From positions 1 to 14,813 of the forward strand of contig DNYO01000209.1 in NCBI GenBank assembly GCA_003506795.1: a stretch of 14,813 nt of DNA, in the 5' to 3' direction. A program made the translations under genes and the position numbers. This stretch comes from Deltaproteobacteria bacterium (lineage in GTDB: Bacteria; Desulfobacterota; Syntrophorhabdia; Syntrophorhabdales; Syntrophorhabdaceae). Shown here piece by piece: positions 1 through 7,846 of the stretch (position 1 is the first letter of the stretch; the number at the start of each line of letters is the position of its first letter). Under the pieces are notes generated by a model that worked only from the letters and a program-made list of their open reading frames with translations, ran no database searches and had not been told where the DNA came from.

Positions 1-220
1 GCTTTTCATCTCCCCTGAAGATGCGGCGGCGCTGGGCGTGTCCGACGGCGGCCAGCTCATCATTGAATCGGATCATGGGACAGTGCAGCAGCCTGCCACG
101 ATCAAGGAAGGTCTCGGCAGGGGTGTACTCGAATTCAGAATGGCGCGGAGCAGGAAGGACATATTGAAGCTGACCGACGGATATGGAAAGCATATCGCAG
201 TAACGGTAAAAAAAGGTTAA
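1..220 (+). CDS. nuoG: NuoG-like molybdopterin-oxidoreductase C-terminus (partial)
   Basis: This is the 3' end of a gene that starts before the window. The open frame is read from base 2 and ends in TAA at 218-220, giving about 72 residues. It resembles the molybdopterin-dinucleotide-binding C-terminal domain of the molybdopterin oxidoreductase family: a start like ISPEDAAALGVSDG, a beta strand (QLIIES), and a later GRGVLEF segment. Complex I NuoG carries such a domain, and nuoH begins 3 nt downstream, so nuoG is the natural assignment. NuoG is the large Fe-S subunit of the peripheral arm. A formate-dehydrogenase-like catalytic subunit has the same fold and cannot be excluded from this fragment. 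No cysteine motif or active site lies within the visible part. Confidence 0.65.
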   Translation, partial: LFISPEDAAALGVSDGGQLIIESDHGTVQQPATIKEGLGRGVLEFRMARSRKDILKLTDGYGKHIAVTVKKG

Positions 221-223
221 GGC

Positions 224-1216
224 ATGGAAGCGGTCTATACTTTAATTGAAATGGTCGTTAAAAACATTGTCGTGGTGCTCGTTCTGATGGGGTTTGTAGC
301 GTATACCACGCTGCTGGAACGAAAACTGCTCGGACGTCTGCAGGTGAGGCCCGGACCCAACAGGGTCGGACCTTTCGGCCTTCTCCAGCCCCTCGCGGAT
401 GGCGTCAAGTCGTTTTTCAAGGAAGACATCATTCCCGACGAGGCCGATAAGACGATCTATGTATTAGCACCGGGCATAAGCCTCTTCGCGGCGCTCTCCA
501 TGTTTGCCGTGATCCCTTTCGGAGGGACGATTACCCTCCTCGGCAGAGAGATCAACCTCGTCATCGCCAACATCGATACGGGACTACTTTATCTCCTTGC
601 GATGGCGACTTTGGGCGAATACGGCGTTGTTCTCGGCGGATGGGCATCGGGAAACAAATACGGCGTGCTCGGAGCACTGCGTGCAGCCGCGCAGATGATA
701 AGCTACGAGGTGGCCCTGGGCCTTGCGGTTATAGGAACCATCATTCTTGCGGGGTCCCTTAACCTCGGCGAGATCGTGGCGGCCCAGGAGGGAATGTGGT
801 TTATAGTAAAGTATCCCTTCGGTTTCATCTTCTATCTCGTGGCAGGACTTGCGGAGATTAACAGGACACCCTTCGACATGCCCGAATCGGAAAGTGAGCT
901 GGCATGCGGTTTCAATATCGAGTACAGCAGCATGAAGTTTGCAACCTTCATGATTGCAGAATATGCACACATGTTCACCGTCGCGTCGATTGTAACCACC
1001 CTGTTCCTTGGCGGCTGGATGGGCCCATGGCTGCCCGGGCCGGTTTGGTTCCTGATAAAGGTGTTTGCGGTCATCTTCTTCTTTATCTGGGAGAGGGGAA
1101 CATATCCGCGGTTGAGATACGATCATATAATGCAGTTCGGATGGAAGGTGCTCCTGCCTCTAACCCTTCTTAACGTTGTCGTCACCGCTGCCCTCGTGGC
1201 ACTGGGGGTGCTGTAA
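224..1216 (+). CDS. nuoH: NADH-quinone oxidoreductase subunit H
   Basis: NuoH is the membrane subunit at the junction of the peripheral and membrane arms of complex I, where it helps form the quinone chamber. The 330-residue product matches the usual length of about 325. It is strongly hydrophobic and carries the family signatures: ERKLLGRLQVRPGPNRVGP near residues 27-45 and AEINRTPFDMPE at 210-221, followed by an acidic SESEL stretch and a FNIEYSSMKFA segment. The ATG at 224 has AAAAGG at 211-216 with 7-nt spacing. The TAA stop at 1214-1216 shares its last A with the ATG of nuoI, so the two genes are probably translationally coupled. Identity is secure. Confidence 0.97.
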   Translation: MEAVYTLIEMVVKNIVVVLVLMGFVAYTTLLERKLLGRLQVRPGPNRVGPFGLLQPLADGVKSFFKEDIIPDEADKTIYVLAPGISLFAALSMFAVIPFGGTITLLGREINLVIANIDTGLLYLLAMATLGEYGVVLGGWASGNKYGVLGALRAAAQMISYEVALGLAVIGTIILAGSLNLGEIVAAQEGMWFIVKYPFGFIFYLVAGLAEINRTPFDMPESESELACGFNIEYSSMKFATFMIAEYAHMFTVASIVTTLFLGGWMGPWLPGPVWFLIKVFAVIFFFIWERGTYPRLRYDHIMQFGWKVLLPLTLLNVVVTAALVALGVL

Positions 1217-1635
1217 TGAAGGTGATCCTGCCGCTCCTCAAGGGTCTTCGGCTGACGTTTTCAAGAATTTTCACGAAACCCATTACCTATCAATACCCGG
1301 AGAAGAAACATAAGGTTCCCGAAAGATGGCGGGGCATTCATTACTTCAAGAAGAACGAGGCCGGTGAAACGGCGTGCGTGGCCTGCGGTCTCTGCGTTAA
1401 AGTCTGTCCCAACCAGTGCATTACACTGGAGATAGGCGAGAAATTTGACGGCAAGCGCTATCCGCTGAAGTATGAGATCGATCCGTGGCGCTGTATCTAC
1501 TGCGGTTTTTGTCAGGATGCCTGCCCCGTTAATGCCATCAATCTCGGGGAAGATTACGAGCAGGCACATTACCGGAAGGAAGATTTTGTGCTGGATATGA
1601 AGAAACTCCTGGCCATGTATGAGGATAAAAAATGA
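1216..1635 (+). CDS. nuoI: NADH-quinone oxidoreductase subunit I (2x 4Fe-4S)
   Basis: NuoI is the ferredoxin-like subunit that carries electrons through clusters N6a and N6b toward N2 and the quinone. The 139-residue protein has two complete CxxCxxCxxxCP motifs: Cys54, 57, 60 and 64, then Cys93, 96, 99 and 103. An extra Cys68 lies in PNQCI, a position where Cys also occurs in other NuoI-like ferredoxins. It is shorter than the 180-residue E. coli protein but within the range of other bacteria. The N-terminal LKGLRLTFSRIFTKPITYQYP is the typical membrane-surface segment. ATG 1216 overlaps the nuoH stop and is preceded by GGGGG at 1204-1208. The TGA stop overlaps the nuoJ ATG as ATGA. Confidence 0.97.
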   Translation: MKVILPLLKGLRLTFSRIFTKPITYQYPEKKHKVPERWRGIHYFKKNEAGETACVACGLCVKVCPNQCITLEIGEKFDGKRYPLKYEIDPWRCIYCGFCQDACPVNAINLGEDYEQAHYRKEDFVLDMKKLLAMYEDKK

Positions 1636-2165
1636 TCGGCATCGGTATCGGATTTAAATGGTTTATCTTTGTTGTGGCGGCCCTTGTGGCGACGGGCTCG
1701 TCGCTCATGATGGTGACAAGGAAAAACCCCATCCACAGCGCCCTCTGGCTGATCGTGACCTTCTTTTCCGTCGCGATCCTTTACGTACTGCTCAACGCGA
1801 CCTTTATCGCAGTCGCCCAGGTCATGGTATATGCCGGGGCGATCATGATGCTGGTACTTTTCGTGATCATGCTGATCCATCTCGAATGGGGCGCGCAGTG
1901 GACGTCGAGCCGTTCCTTCGCAAAGCTCATGGGAGGGATCATTACCATAATGCTCTTTCTGCAGATTCTGGCGGGGGTGTTTACATACAGCAGCGTAGGA
2001 CAACACGGCATTTACAGCGCTCAGAAGCTCGCCGAACTCGGCAACACCAGAGCGGTGGGAGGCCTCCTTTACGGCAAGTACGTTTTTGCATTTGAGGTCG
2101 CCTCGATACTTCTTCTGGTGGGTATCGTCGGGGCCGTGCTGCTTGCCAGGAAAAGAAAGGACTAG
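1632..2165 (+). CDS. nuoJ: NADH-quinone oxidoreductase subunit J
   Basis: NuoJ is a small membrane subunit next to NuoK and NuoA in the connecting part of complex I. The 177-residue product is close to the E. coli length (184) and mostly hydrophobic, with about five probable membrane helices. It shows the typical segments KNPIHSALWLI near residue 30 and QVMVYAGAIMMLVLFVIML near residues 62-80, where the family's conserved Tyr/Gly-containing helix lies. The ATG overlaps the nuoI stop as ATGA. GAGGA at 1621-1625, inside nuoI, serves as ribosome binding site with about 6-nt spacing. The gene ends in TAG at 2163-2165. Confidence 0.95.
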   Translation: MIGIGIGFKWFIFVVAALVATGSSLMMVTRKNPIHSALWLIVTFFSVAILYVLLNATFIAVAQVMVYAGAIMMLVLFVIMLIHLEWGAQWTSSRSFAKLMGGIITIMLFLQILAGVFTYSSVGQHGIYSAQKLAELGNTRAVGGLLYGKYVFAFEVASILLLVGIVGAVLLARKRKD

Positions 2166-2168
2166 GAG

Positions 2169-2486
2169 ATGGAAATGTTGCCCGAGATACCGCAAAGCCT
2201 CTATTACCTGCTGTCAGCGGTGCTTTTCACCGTGGGTGCGGTGGGTGTCATCACACGGCGGAATGCGATCGTAATCTTCATGTGTATCGAACTCATGCTG
2301 AACGCGGTTAACCTGAGCTTCATCACCTCGGGAAATTTTCTGAATTCCCTGGATGGGACCATCTTCGTTATCTTTATTATGGCCGTCGCGGCGGCGGAGG
2401 CGGCGGTGGGGCTCGGCATATTCGTGCTCATATTCAGGCTGAAGGGCACAGTACATGTTGACGAATTTAATCTGCTTAAGGGCTAA
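2169..2486 (+). CDS. nuoK: NADH-quinone oxidoreductase subunit K
   Basis: NuoK is a three-helix membrane subunit that contributes one of the proton paths of complex I and is related to MrpC. The product of about 103-105 residues contains TRRNAIVIFMCIELMLNAVNL and a later MAVAAAEAAVGLGI helix. The two functionally important membrane glutamates are present (Glu41 and Glu77 from this start, matching E. coli Glu36 and Glu72). The start is ambiguous. ATG 2169 has GAAAGG at 2155-2160 with 8-nt spacing, while ATG 2175, two codons later, has AGGAG at 2164-2168 with 6-nt spacing and may be the true start. It lies 3 nt after nuoJ. Confidence 0.95.
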   Translation: MEMLPEIPQSLYYLLSAVLFTVGAVGVITRRNAIVIFMCIELMLNAVNLSFITSGNFLNSLDGTIFVIFIMAVAAAEAAVGLGIFVLIFRLKGTVHVDEFNLLKG

Positions 2487-2500
2487 AGAAGGGGTTTCAA

Positions 2501-4489
2501 ATGGCTGACCTTATCTGGCTTATACCGGCGTTTCCCGCAATCGGGTTTCTTATAAACGGCCTTCTCGGGGTTCGTTTCCCGAAGACCCTTACCGCCTGGG
2601 TTGCATGCCTTTCTGTAATAGCGTCTTTCGCGGTGTCGGCAACTATTTTCGTACAGTTCCTGCAGCTTCCGCCTGAAAGCAGGGTTTTCGAAAAGACCGT
2701 CTTCGACTGGATCGTCTCGGGCGATTTCAAGACGCAGATTGGTTTCAGGATTGATGCCCTTTCGATCATCATGTGTCTTATCGTCTCAGGGGTAGGATCT
2801 CTCATCCATATATACTCGGTCGGTTACATGCACGACGATCCCGGGTTCAGGCGGTATTTCACGTACCTCAACCTCTTCGTATTCATGATGCTCACCCTCG
2901 TAACAGGAGACAACGTTCTGCTCATGTTCGTCGGGTGGGAAGGAGTGGGACTTTGTTCGTACCTGCTTATCGGGTTCTGGTATGAAAAGGACTCCGCGGC
3001 AAATGCCGGGAAGAAGGCATTCATAGTTAACAGGATCGGAGATTTCGGTTTTCTCCTGGGCGTGTTCCTGTTGGTGGGGACCCTGGGAGCCGCGGGAGTC
3101 TGGACGTTGAAATTCTCCGAGCTTCAGGCCAATGTGCATCTCATCGGGCCCGGTCTGGCGACGGCGATAACGCTTCTGTTTTTCGTAGGAGCGACGGGAA
3201 AATCGGCACAGATACCTCTTTATGTGTGGCTTCCCGACGCAATGGAAGGCCCGACGCCGGTCAGCTCTCTTATCCACGCGGCAACAATGGTCACAGCTGG
3301 CGTTTATATGATCGCCCGTCTGAACTTCCTCTATGTCCTTGCTCCGACAACACTGCTCATCGTAACGGTCGTCGGCCTCCTTACGGCCTTCTTCGCCGCG
3401 ACCATCGGCTGTGCGCAGTATGACATCAAGAGGGTTCTCGCGTACTCGACAGTGAGCCAACTCGGCTACATGTTTGTTGGTGTCGGCGCAGGCGCATATG
3501 CGGCCGGCGTCTTCCACCTCATGACCCATGCCTTCTTCAAGGGTCTGCTCTTTCTCGCCGCCGGCAGCGTGATGCACGCCATGAGCGGGGAACTCGATAT
3601 GAGGAAGATGGGCGGACTCCGCAAGAAGATACCCATCACCTACTGGACTACCTTCATCGCATGTCTGGCGATTGCAGGTATCCCGGGGTTGTCGGGCTTC
3701 TTCAGCAAAGATGAGATACTCTGGATGGCGTTCAGCAGACATCACAGTTTCTGGTTCTGGCTGCTGGGAGCGATCACGGCGGGCATGACAGCGTTTTACA
3801 TGTTCAGGATGTTCTTCAATACCTTTCACGGGGAATGCCGGGCGTCGGAAGAGGTTAAACATCATATTCATGAGTCACCGAAGGTCATGACGATTCCGCT
3901 GATGATCCTGGCGGTCCTCAGCATTGTGGGCGGCTATGTGGGCGTACCCCACCTGCTCGGCGGGTCGAACCATATAGAGAAATGGCTTGAGCCTGTTTTC
4001 GGGCATCATGCACCGGCCGCGACGACGCATGCGGACGGGTTCGGCATCGTCAGTACCGCGTTCGCGTCGTCAGCGGAACCTGCGGCGGGAGGGGCGGCCG
4101 GAGCCGAGATGATGCTCATGATTGGGGCGATAATCATCGGCCTTCTCGGGATATTCATCGCATGGCTGTTCTACGTGAAAAACCCGGAGCTTCCGAAGAA
4201 ATTCGTTCAAAAGTTCCAGGGGCTCTTCACGCTGGTGCATAACAAGTATTTTGTGGATGAGTTGTACGGGTTCATATTTGTAAGGGGTCTGTTCAAAATC
4301 GGTGCGATATGTAAGGAGTTCTTCGATGAGACGATCATCGACGGAATCATCAATGGCATAGCGGCGGCCCTGTATGGTATCGGCAGTCTCATACGGCGCG
4401 TGCAGAACGGGCTTGTACAGGGCTATGCGTTTGCGATAATTTTCGGCGCGATCATCGTTATCGGCTATCTTATTTCGAGAATCTTGTGA
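2501..4489 (+). CDS. nuoL: NADH-quinone oxidoreductase subunit L
   Basis: NuoL is the distal antiporter-like proton-pumping subunit of complex I and carries the long lateral helix along the membrane arm. The 662-residue protein is longer than E. coli NuoL (613). Key residues are visible: Glu147 in GWEGVGL, Lys234 in ATGKSAQIPLY, the GPTPVSSLIHAATMVTAGVY helix, and Lys403 in SGFFSKDEIL. Much of the extra length is an Ala/Gly/His-rich, low-complexity linker at about residues 502-540 before the C-terminal lateral-helix region. ATG 2501 has AGAAGGGG at 2487-2494 with 6-nt spacing. It lies 14 nt after nuoK and ends in TGA. Confidence 0.97.
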   Translation: MADLIWLIPAFPAIGFLINGLLGVRFPKTLTAWVACLSVIASFAVSATIFVQFLQLPPESRVFEKTVFDWIVSGDFKTQIGFRIDALSIIMCLIVSGVGSLIHIYSVGYMHDDPGFRRYFTYLNLFVFMMLTLVTGDNVLLMFVGWEGVGLCSYLLIGFWYEKDSAANAGKKAFIVNRIGDFGFLLGVFLLVGTLGAAGVWTLKFSELQANVHLIGPGLATAITLLFFVGATGKSAQIPLYVWLPDAMEGPTPVSSLIHAATMVTAGVYMIARLNFLYVLAPTTLLIVTVVGLLTAFFAATIGCAQYDIKRVLAYSTVSQLGYMFVGVGAGAYAAGVFHLMTHAFFKGLLFLAAGSVMHAMSGELDMRKMGGLRKKIPITYWTTFIACLAIAGIPGLSGFFSKDEILWMAFSRHHSFWFWLLGAITAGMTAFYMFRMFFNTFHGECRASEEVKHHIHESPKVMTIPLMILAVLSIVGGYVGVPHLLGGSNHIEKWLEPVFGHHAPAATTHADGFGIVSTAFASSAEPAAGGAAGAEMMLMIGAIIIGLLGIFIAWLFYVKNPELPKKFVQKFQGLFTLVHNKYFVDELYGFIFVRGLFKIGAICKEFFDETIIDGIINGIAAALYGIGSLIRRVQNGLVQGYAFAIIFGAIIVIGYLISRIL

Positions 4490-4499
4490 AGGTGTGTGC

Positions 4500-6074
4500 A
4501 TGACGGTTATGTCGGTCCCAATACTCAGCTTTCTCATATATTTTCCGCTTCTCGGGGCAGTGATCCTGCTTTTTGCGAATCGCAGGAACAGCCTTTTCAT
4601 CAAGGTTTTTACCCTTGTCATTTCCCTGGTGGAGCTTGCTGCCTCGATCCCTCTCTTCTTTAAATTCGACGATGCGGCAAAGACGATGCAATTTGTCGAA
4701 AAGGCGGATTGGTTTCCCGAATGGGGGATCAGCTACCTTCTTGGCATAGACGGCATCAGTCTTCTCCTTGTCCTGCTGACGACCTTCCTCACGGTAATAT
4801 GCGTGCTGTGCTCCTGGAAGGCCATTGAGGAGAGGGTCAAAGAATACTACATCACGTTCCTCTTCCTGGAGACGGCGATGATCGGTACGCTCTGCGCCCT
4901 CGATCTCGTGCTTTTCTATGTCTTCTGGGAACTGATGCTCATCCCGATGTACCTGCTTATCGGTGTGTGGGGTGGTCCGAGGAGAATCTACGCCGCCATA
5001 AAATTCTTCCTCTTTACGATGGCGGGGAGCGTCCTCATGCTTGTGGCCATTCTGACGCTGTACTTTTACTATTACAACGCCACGGGCATCTATACTTTCA
5101 GCGTCCTCGAACTCTACAAGGCTAGCATTCCCATCGTTAAGCAGTACTGGCTGTTCGGGGCGTTTGCACTCTCTTTTGCAATCAAGGTCCCCATGTTCCC
5201 GGTGCATACATGGTTACCCGACGCTCATACTGAAGCCCCTACCGCCGGTAGCGTCATCCTTGCCGGAGTGCTTCTGAAGATGGGTACGTACGGTTTCATC
5301 AGGTTCGCGATCCCGCTTTTTCCCGCGGCTGCGATCGACGCGGTGCCGCTCATGTCCGTGCTGGCCGTGATCGGCATCATCTACGGTGCAATCGTCAGTA
5401 TGATGCAGCCGGATCTCAAGAGACTGATAGCCTTTTCGAGCGTAAGTCACCTCGGGTATGTCATGCTCGGAATATTTGCGTTCAATATGCAGGGGGTTCA
5501 GGGCGGGATATACCAGATGCTTAACCATGGCATCTCGACGGGCGGCCTCTTCCTTATCGTAGGAATGATATACGAGAGAAGACACACGCGCATGATATCC
5601 GACTTCGGCGGTATCGCCAAGGTGATGCCGATATTTGCCGTCTTTTTCATGATCATCACCCTTTCATCAATTGCCCTTCCCGGGACGAACGGGTTCGTAG
5701 GAGAATTCCTGATCCTTCTGGGTGCCTTCAAGAGCAACGTTGTCTACGGCACGCTGGCCACAACAGGTGTCGTACTGGGCGCGGTGTATATGCTTTGGAT
5801 GTTCCAGAGAGTCATGTTCGGTGTAGTTACGAAGGAAGAGAATAGGAATCTGAAAGATCTTGGCGGCCGGGAGATTCTGATACTGGTCTCGATGGTCTTC
5901 TTCATAATATTGATGGGAGTATATCCGAAGATGTTCTTCAACAAGATGGATACAACCGTCGTGGAATACCTGGCTTTCGTGAAATCCAAGAGCGCCCAGT
6001 CCCGTGTCCTGGAGCAGAACACGGTTGCGCCCAGGGTGGCCAAGGAAGAAGCGAATACGAATCTGACAAGATAG
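4500..6074 (+). CDS. nuoM: NADH-quinone oxidoreductase subunit M
   Basis: NuoM is the second antiporter-like proton-pumping subunit of complex I. From ATG 4500 the product is 524 residues (E. coli 509). Glu144 in FWELMLIPMYLLIG falls exactly at the E. coli number, and Lys229 in FAIKVPMFPVHTWLPDAHTEAPT is the conserved channel lysine. The in-frame GTG at 4494 would sit 1 nt after the GAAGG at 4488-4492, while ATG 4500 sits 7 nt after it, so 4500 is preferred; ATG 4509 is a further option. After the last membrane helix there is a hydrophilic, charged tail of roughly 35 residues ending NTNLTR. nuoL ends 10 nt upstream. Confidence 0.96.
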   Translation: MTVMSVPILSFLIYFPLLGAVILLFANRRNSLFIKVFTLVISLVELAASIPLFFKFDDAAKTMQFVEKADWFPEWGISYLLGIDGISLLLVLLTTFLTVICVLCSWKAIEERVKEYYITFLFLETAMIGTLCALDLVLFYVFWELMLIPMYLLIGVWGGPRRIYAAIKFFLFTMAGSVLMLVAILTLYFYYYNATGIYTFSVLELYKASIPIVKQYWLFGAFALSFAIKVPMFPVHTWLPDAHTEAPTAGSVILAGVLLKMGTYGFIRFAIPLFPAAAIDAVPLMSVLAVIGIIYGAIVSMMQPDLKRLIAFSSVSHLGYVMLGIFAFNMQGVQGGIYQMLNHGISTGGLFLIVGMIYERRHTRMISDFGGIAKVMPIFAVFFMIITLSSIALPGTNGFVGEFLILLGAFKSNVVYGTLATTGVVLGAVYMLWMFQRVMFGVVTKEENRNLKDLGGREILILVSMVFFIILMGVYPKMFFNKMDTTVVEYLAFVKSKSAQSRVLEQNTVAPRVAKEEANTNLTR

Positions 6075-6086
6075 GGGTGCCTTTTA

Positions 6087-7547
6087 ATGGACGCTTCAAT
6101 AATACCTGCCTGCGAATTTAGATGGATAATGCCCGAGATCATGTTGACCGGGTGGCCACTTCTGCTGCTTATTATCGGTGGTCTGACTAAGGGGCCTGTA
6201 GCCTCGAAAATTTCCGGTGTACTCTGCGTTATCGGTTCTATTTTCGCGCTCTATTTTACGTTGAACCTCTGGGGAACCAACCTCGATGTATTCAACCAGC
6301 TCTATAGTATCGATAGCTATGGAACCTTCTTTAAGGCGCTTTTTCTCTGTATCCTCATCCTCGTGTCGATTGTTTCTCTCAGATATGCCGACCGGGAAGG
6401 CATCGGTTCGGGAGAGTACTATGCGCTCCTGATGTTCGGAGTCCTTGGCATGATGGTCATGACATCATCGCACCACTTTATCACAATATTCATCGGTCTG
6501 GAGGTCATGTCGCTTTCGATCTATGTCCTGTGCGGGCTCCTGAGGGGCAACGCGACATCGGTCGAGGCCTCCCTGAAGTACTTCCTTCTGGGCGCTTTCG
6601 CCACAGCCTTTCTTCTGTATGGCATGGCAATGATATACGGTTCGACGGGAATCCTGGATGTGGTGGAGTTGAAGAAATACTTCCTTCTGAAACAGCCCTT
6701 CTCGACCACGATGTTCGTGATTGGGCTGGGATTTCTCATCGTCGGCTTCGGTTTCAAGATCGCGTCGGTGCCTTTCCACATGTGGACGCCTGATGTTTAT
6801 CAGGGTGCTCCGACCTCTATCACCGCATACATGGCGACAGGCGTTAAGGCGGCGGCATTCGGTGCCCTGATACGTGTTTTCTTTACCGCTTTCATACCTT
6901 TTCAGTTCGGGTGGTCGGAGATCATCTGGGTGCTCGCGGTCCTTACGATGTGCGTCGGGAACATCACGGCACTTGTGCAGCATGATGTAAAGAGAATGCT
7001 CGCATACTCGAGCATAGCCCACGCCGGATACATACTGGTGGCTTTCATAACGGCCGACAGGGCACTGGCTTCGAGCATGCTTTATTATCTGATGGCTTAC
7101 TCGTTCATGAACATCGGCGCATTCACGGTAGTGATCGCCCTTGAAAAGAAAGGTGACAACAACAGCGAAATCGACAGTTTTGCGGGGCTTGGTGTTCGCC
7201 ATCCCTTTTATGCCCTTTGCATGAGCATATTTCTTCTTTCACTGGCCGGGGTCCCGCCGCTGGCCGGCTTCATGGGTAAGTTTTACGTCTTCAGCACAGC
7301 CGTCAAGGCGCAGTATTACTGGCTGGCTGTAATCGGTTTTCTGAACAGCGCCGTGGCCGCATATTATTACCTGAGGGTCATGATGTATATGTATTTCAAG
7401 GAAACCATCGGCGAGCCGGGTAGCGTTGATAAGGCGCCTCAGTATGGACTTGTCATGGTTATATGCATATGGGCCCTCCTTCACATGGGTATCTTCCCGA
7501 AGACCTTCCTCACAATCGCGCAGAAGGCGGTCGGTATATTCAGCTGA
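6087..7547 (+). CDS. nuoN: NADH-quinone oxidoreductase subunit N
   Basis: NuoN is the third antiporter-like proton-pumping subunit, next to NuoK in the membrane arm. The 486-residue length matches the family (E. coli 485). Visible landmarks are FRWIMPEIMLTGW at the N-terminus, Glu139 in IGLEVMSLSIYVL, Lys224 in FKIASVPFHMWTPDVYQGAPT, VKRMLAYSSIAHAGY, and AGVPPLAGFMGKFYVF toward the C-terminus. ATG 6087 is preceded by AGGGG at 6073-6077 with 9-nt spacing and lies 12 nt after nuoM. It is the last gene of the complex I block; no convincing hairpin with a T-run follows, so the operon end is not defined by sequence. Confidence 0.97.
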   Translation: MDASIIPACEFRWIMPEIMLTGWPLLLLIIGGLTKGPVASKISGVLCVIGSIFALYFTLNLWGTNLDVFNQLYSIDSYGTFFKALFLCILILVSIVSLRYADREGIGSGEYYALLMFGVLGMMVMTSSHHFITIFIGLEVMSLSIYVLCGLLRGNATSVEASLKYFLLGAFATAFLLYGMAMIYGSTGILDVVELKKYFLLKQPFSTTMFVIGLGFLIVGFGFKIASVPFHMWTPDVYQGAPTSITAYMATGVKAAAFGALIRVFFTAFIPFQFGWSEIIWVLAVLTMCVGNITALVQHDVKRMLAYSSIAHAGYILVAFITADRALASSMLYYLMAYSFMNIGAFTVVIALEKKGDNNSEIDSFAGLGVRHPFYALCMSIFLLSLAGVPPLAGFMGKFYVFSTAVKAQYYWLAVIGFLNSAVAAYYYLRVMMYMYFKETIGEPGSVDKAPQYGLVMVICIWALLHMGIFPKTFLTIAQKAVGIFS

Positions 7548-7846
7548 TGATGTGATAGAAGAGGCTGTCCTCGATGCCGGTTCTTGAGGCAAAGGATCGA
7601 GCGGAAAGGCCGTTGCGGAATCTCTCAATAACTTTAAAATCCACTATTATAATACGCTGTCCAATCGGGATTCGATGCGATGCCTGTCATCAATGCACGG
7701 TGGCAGCCGATGGTACGCGTCGTGACGGGGTGCCGGGACGGGCGCCGGCCGTTTTCTCATTGCGGGTTCCCGTGACTCTTGAAATTCCGGGGGGATAGTG
7801 TAAGGTATGGGCGGGCATGAAAGATGTGCGTAAGGGGAGGATGACA
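7548..7846. other. Intergenic region between nuoN and the TPR gene
   Basis: This 299-nt stretch holds no gene that I can support. A weak nested inverted repeat at 7571-7600 (TCGAT/ATCGA enclosing GCC/GGC) may end or process the nuo transcript but lacks a T-run. A perfect TATAAT lies at 7646-7651. A GC-rich patch at about 7730-7755 can form several short stems followed by only four Ts. A 74-codon open frame (7574-7798) spans the TATAAT and lacks family features, so it is not called. No known riboswitch class was recognised. Confidence 0.5.
7646..7651 (+). promoter_or_regulatory. Candidate -10 element for the TPR gene
   Basis: A perfect TATAAT lies in an AT-rich patch within otherwise GC-rich DNA. 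The hexamer 17 nt upstream (TCAATA at 7623-7628) matches TTGACA at only three positions, so the -35 is poor. If used, transcription would begin near 7658 and leave a leader of about 190 nt before the TPR start codon at 7847. Confidence 0.4.

Noticed and set aside
2786..3871. Long open frame (361 codons) antisense to nuoL
   Set aside because: It lies fully inside a clear nuoL gene, its product is rich in Arg, His and Glu with no motif, and it has no ribosome binding site. It is a by-product of codon bias.
4487..4499. In-frame TGA of nuoL as a selenocysteine codon
   Set aside because: NuoL is already full length at this stop, and the following codons give no conserved sequence.
4470..5207. Antisense open frame over nuoM (245 codons)
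   Set aside because: Charged, motif-free composition opposite a conserved membrane protein gene.
6465..7202. Antisense open frame over nuoN (245 codons)
   Set aside because: Same reasoning: complementary reading of a conserved gene, with no independent support.
7738..7755. GC-rich stem followed by TTTT as a terminator
   Set aside because: The stem is only about 4-5 bp with competing pairings and just four Ts, and it lies far from nuoN, between the candidate promoter and the TPR gene.
7574..7798. 74-codon + strand open frame in the gap after nuoN
   Set aside because: It spans the TATAAT element, has no family features and unusual residue use (isolated Cys, many Arg). A GAGG lies 9 nt upstream, but this alone is not enough.
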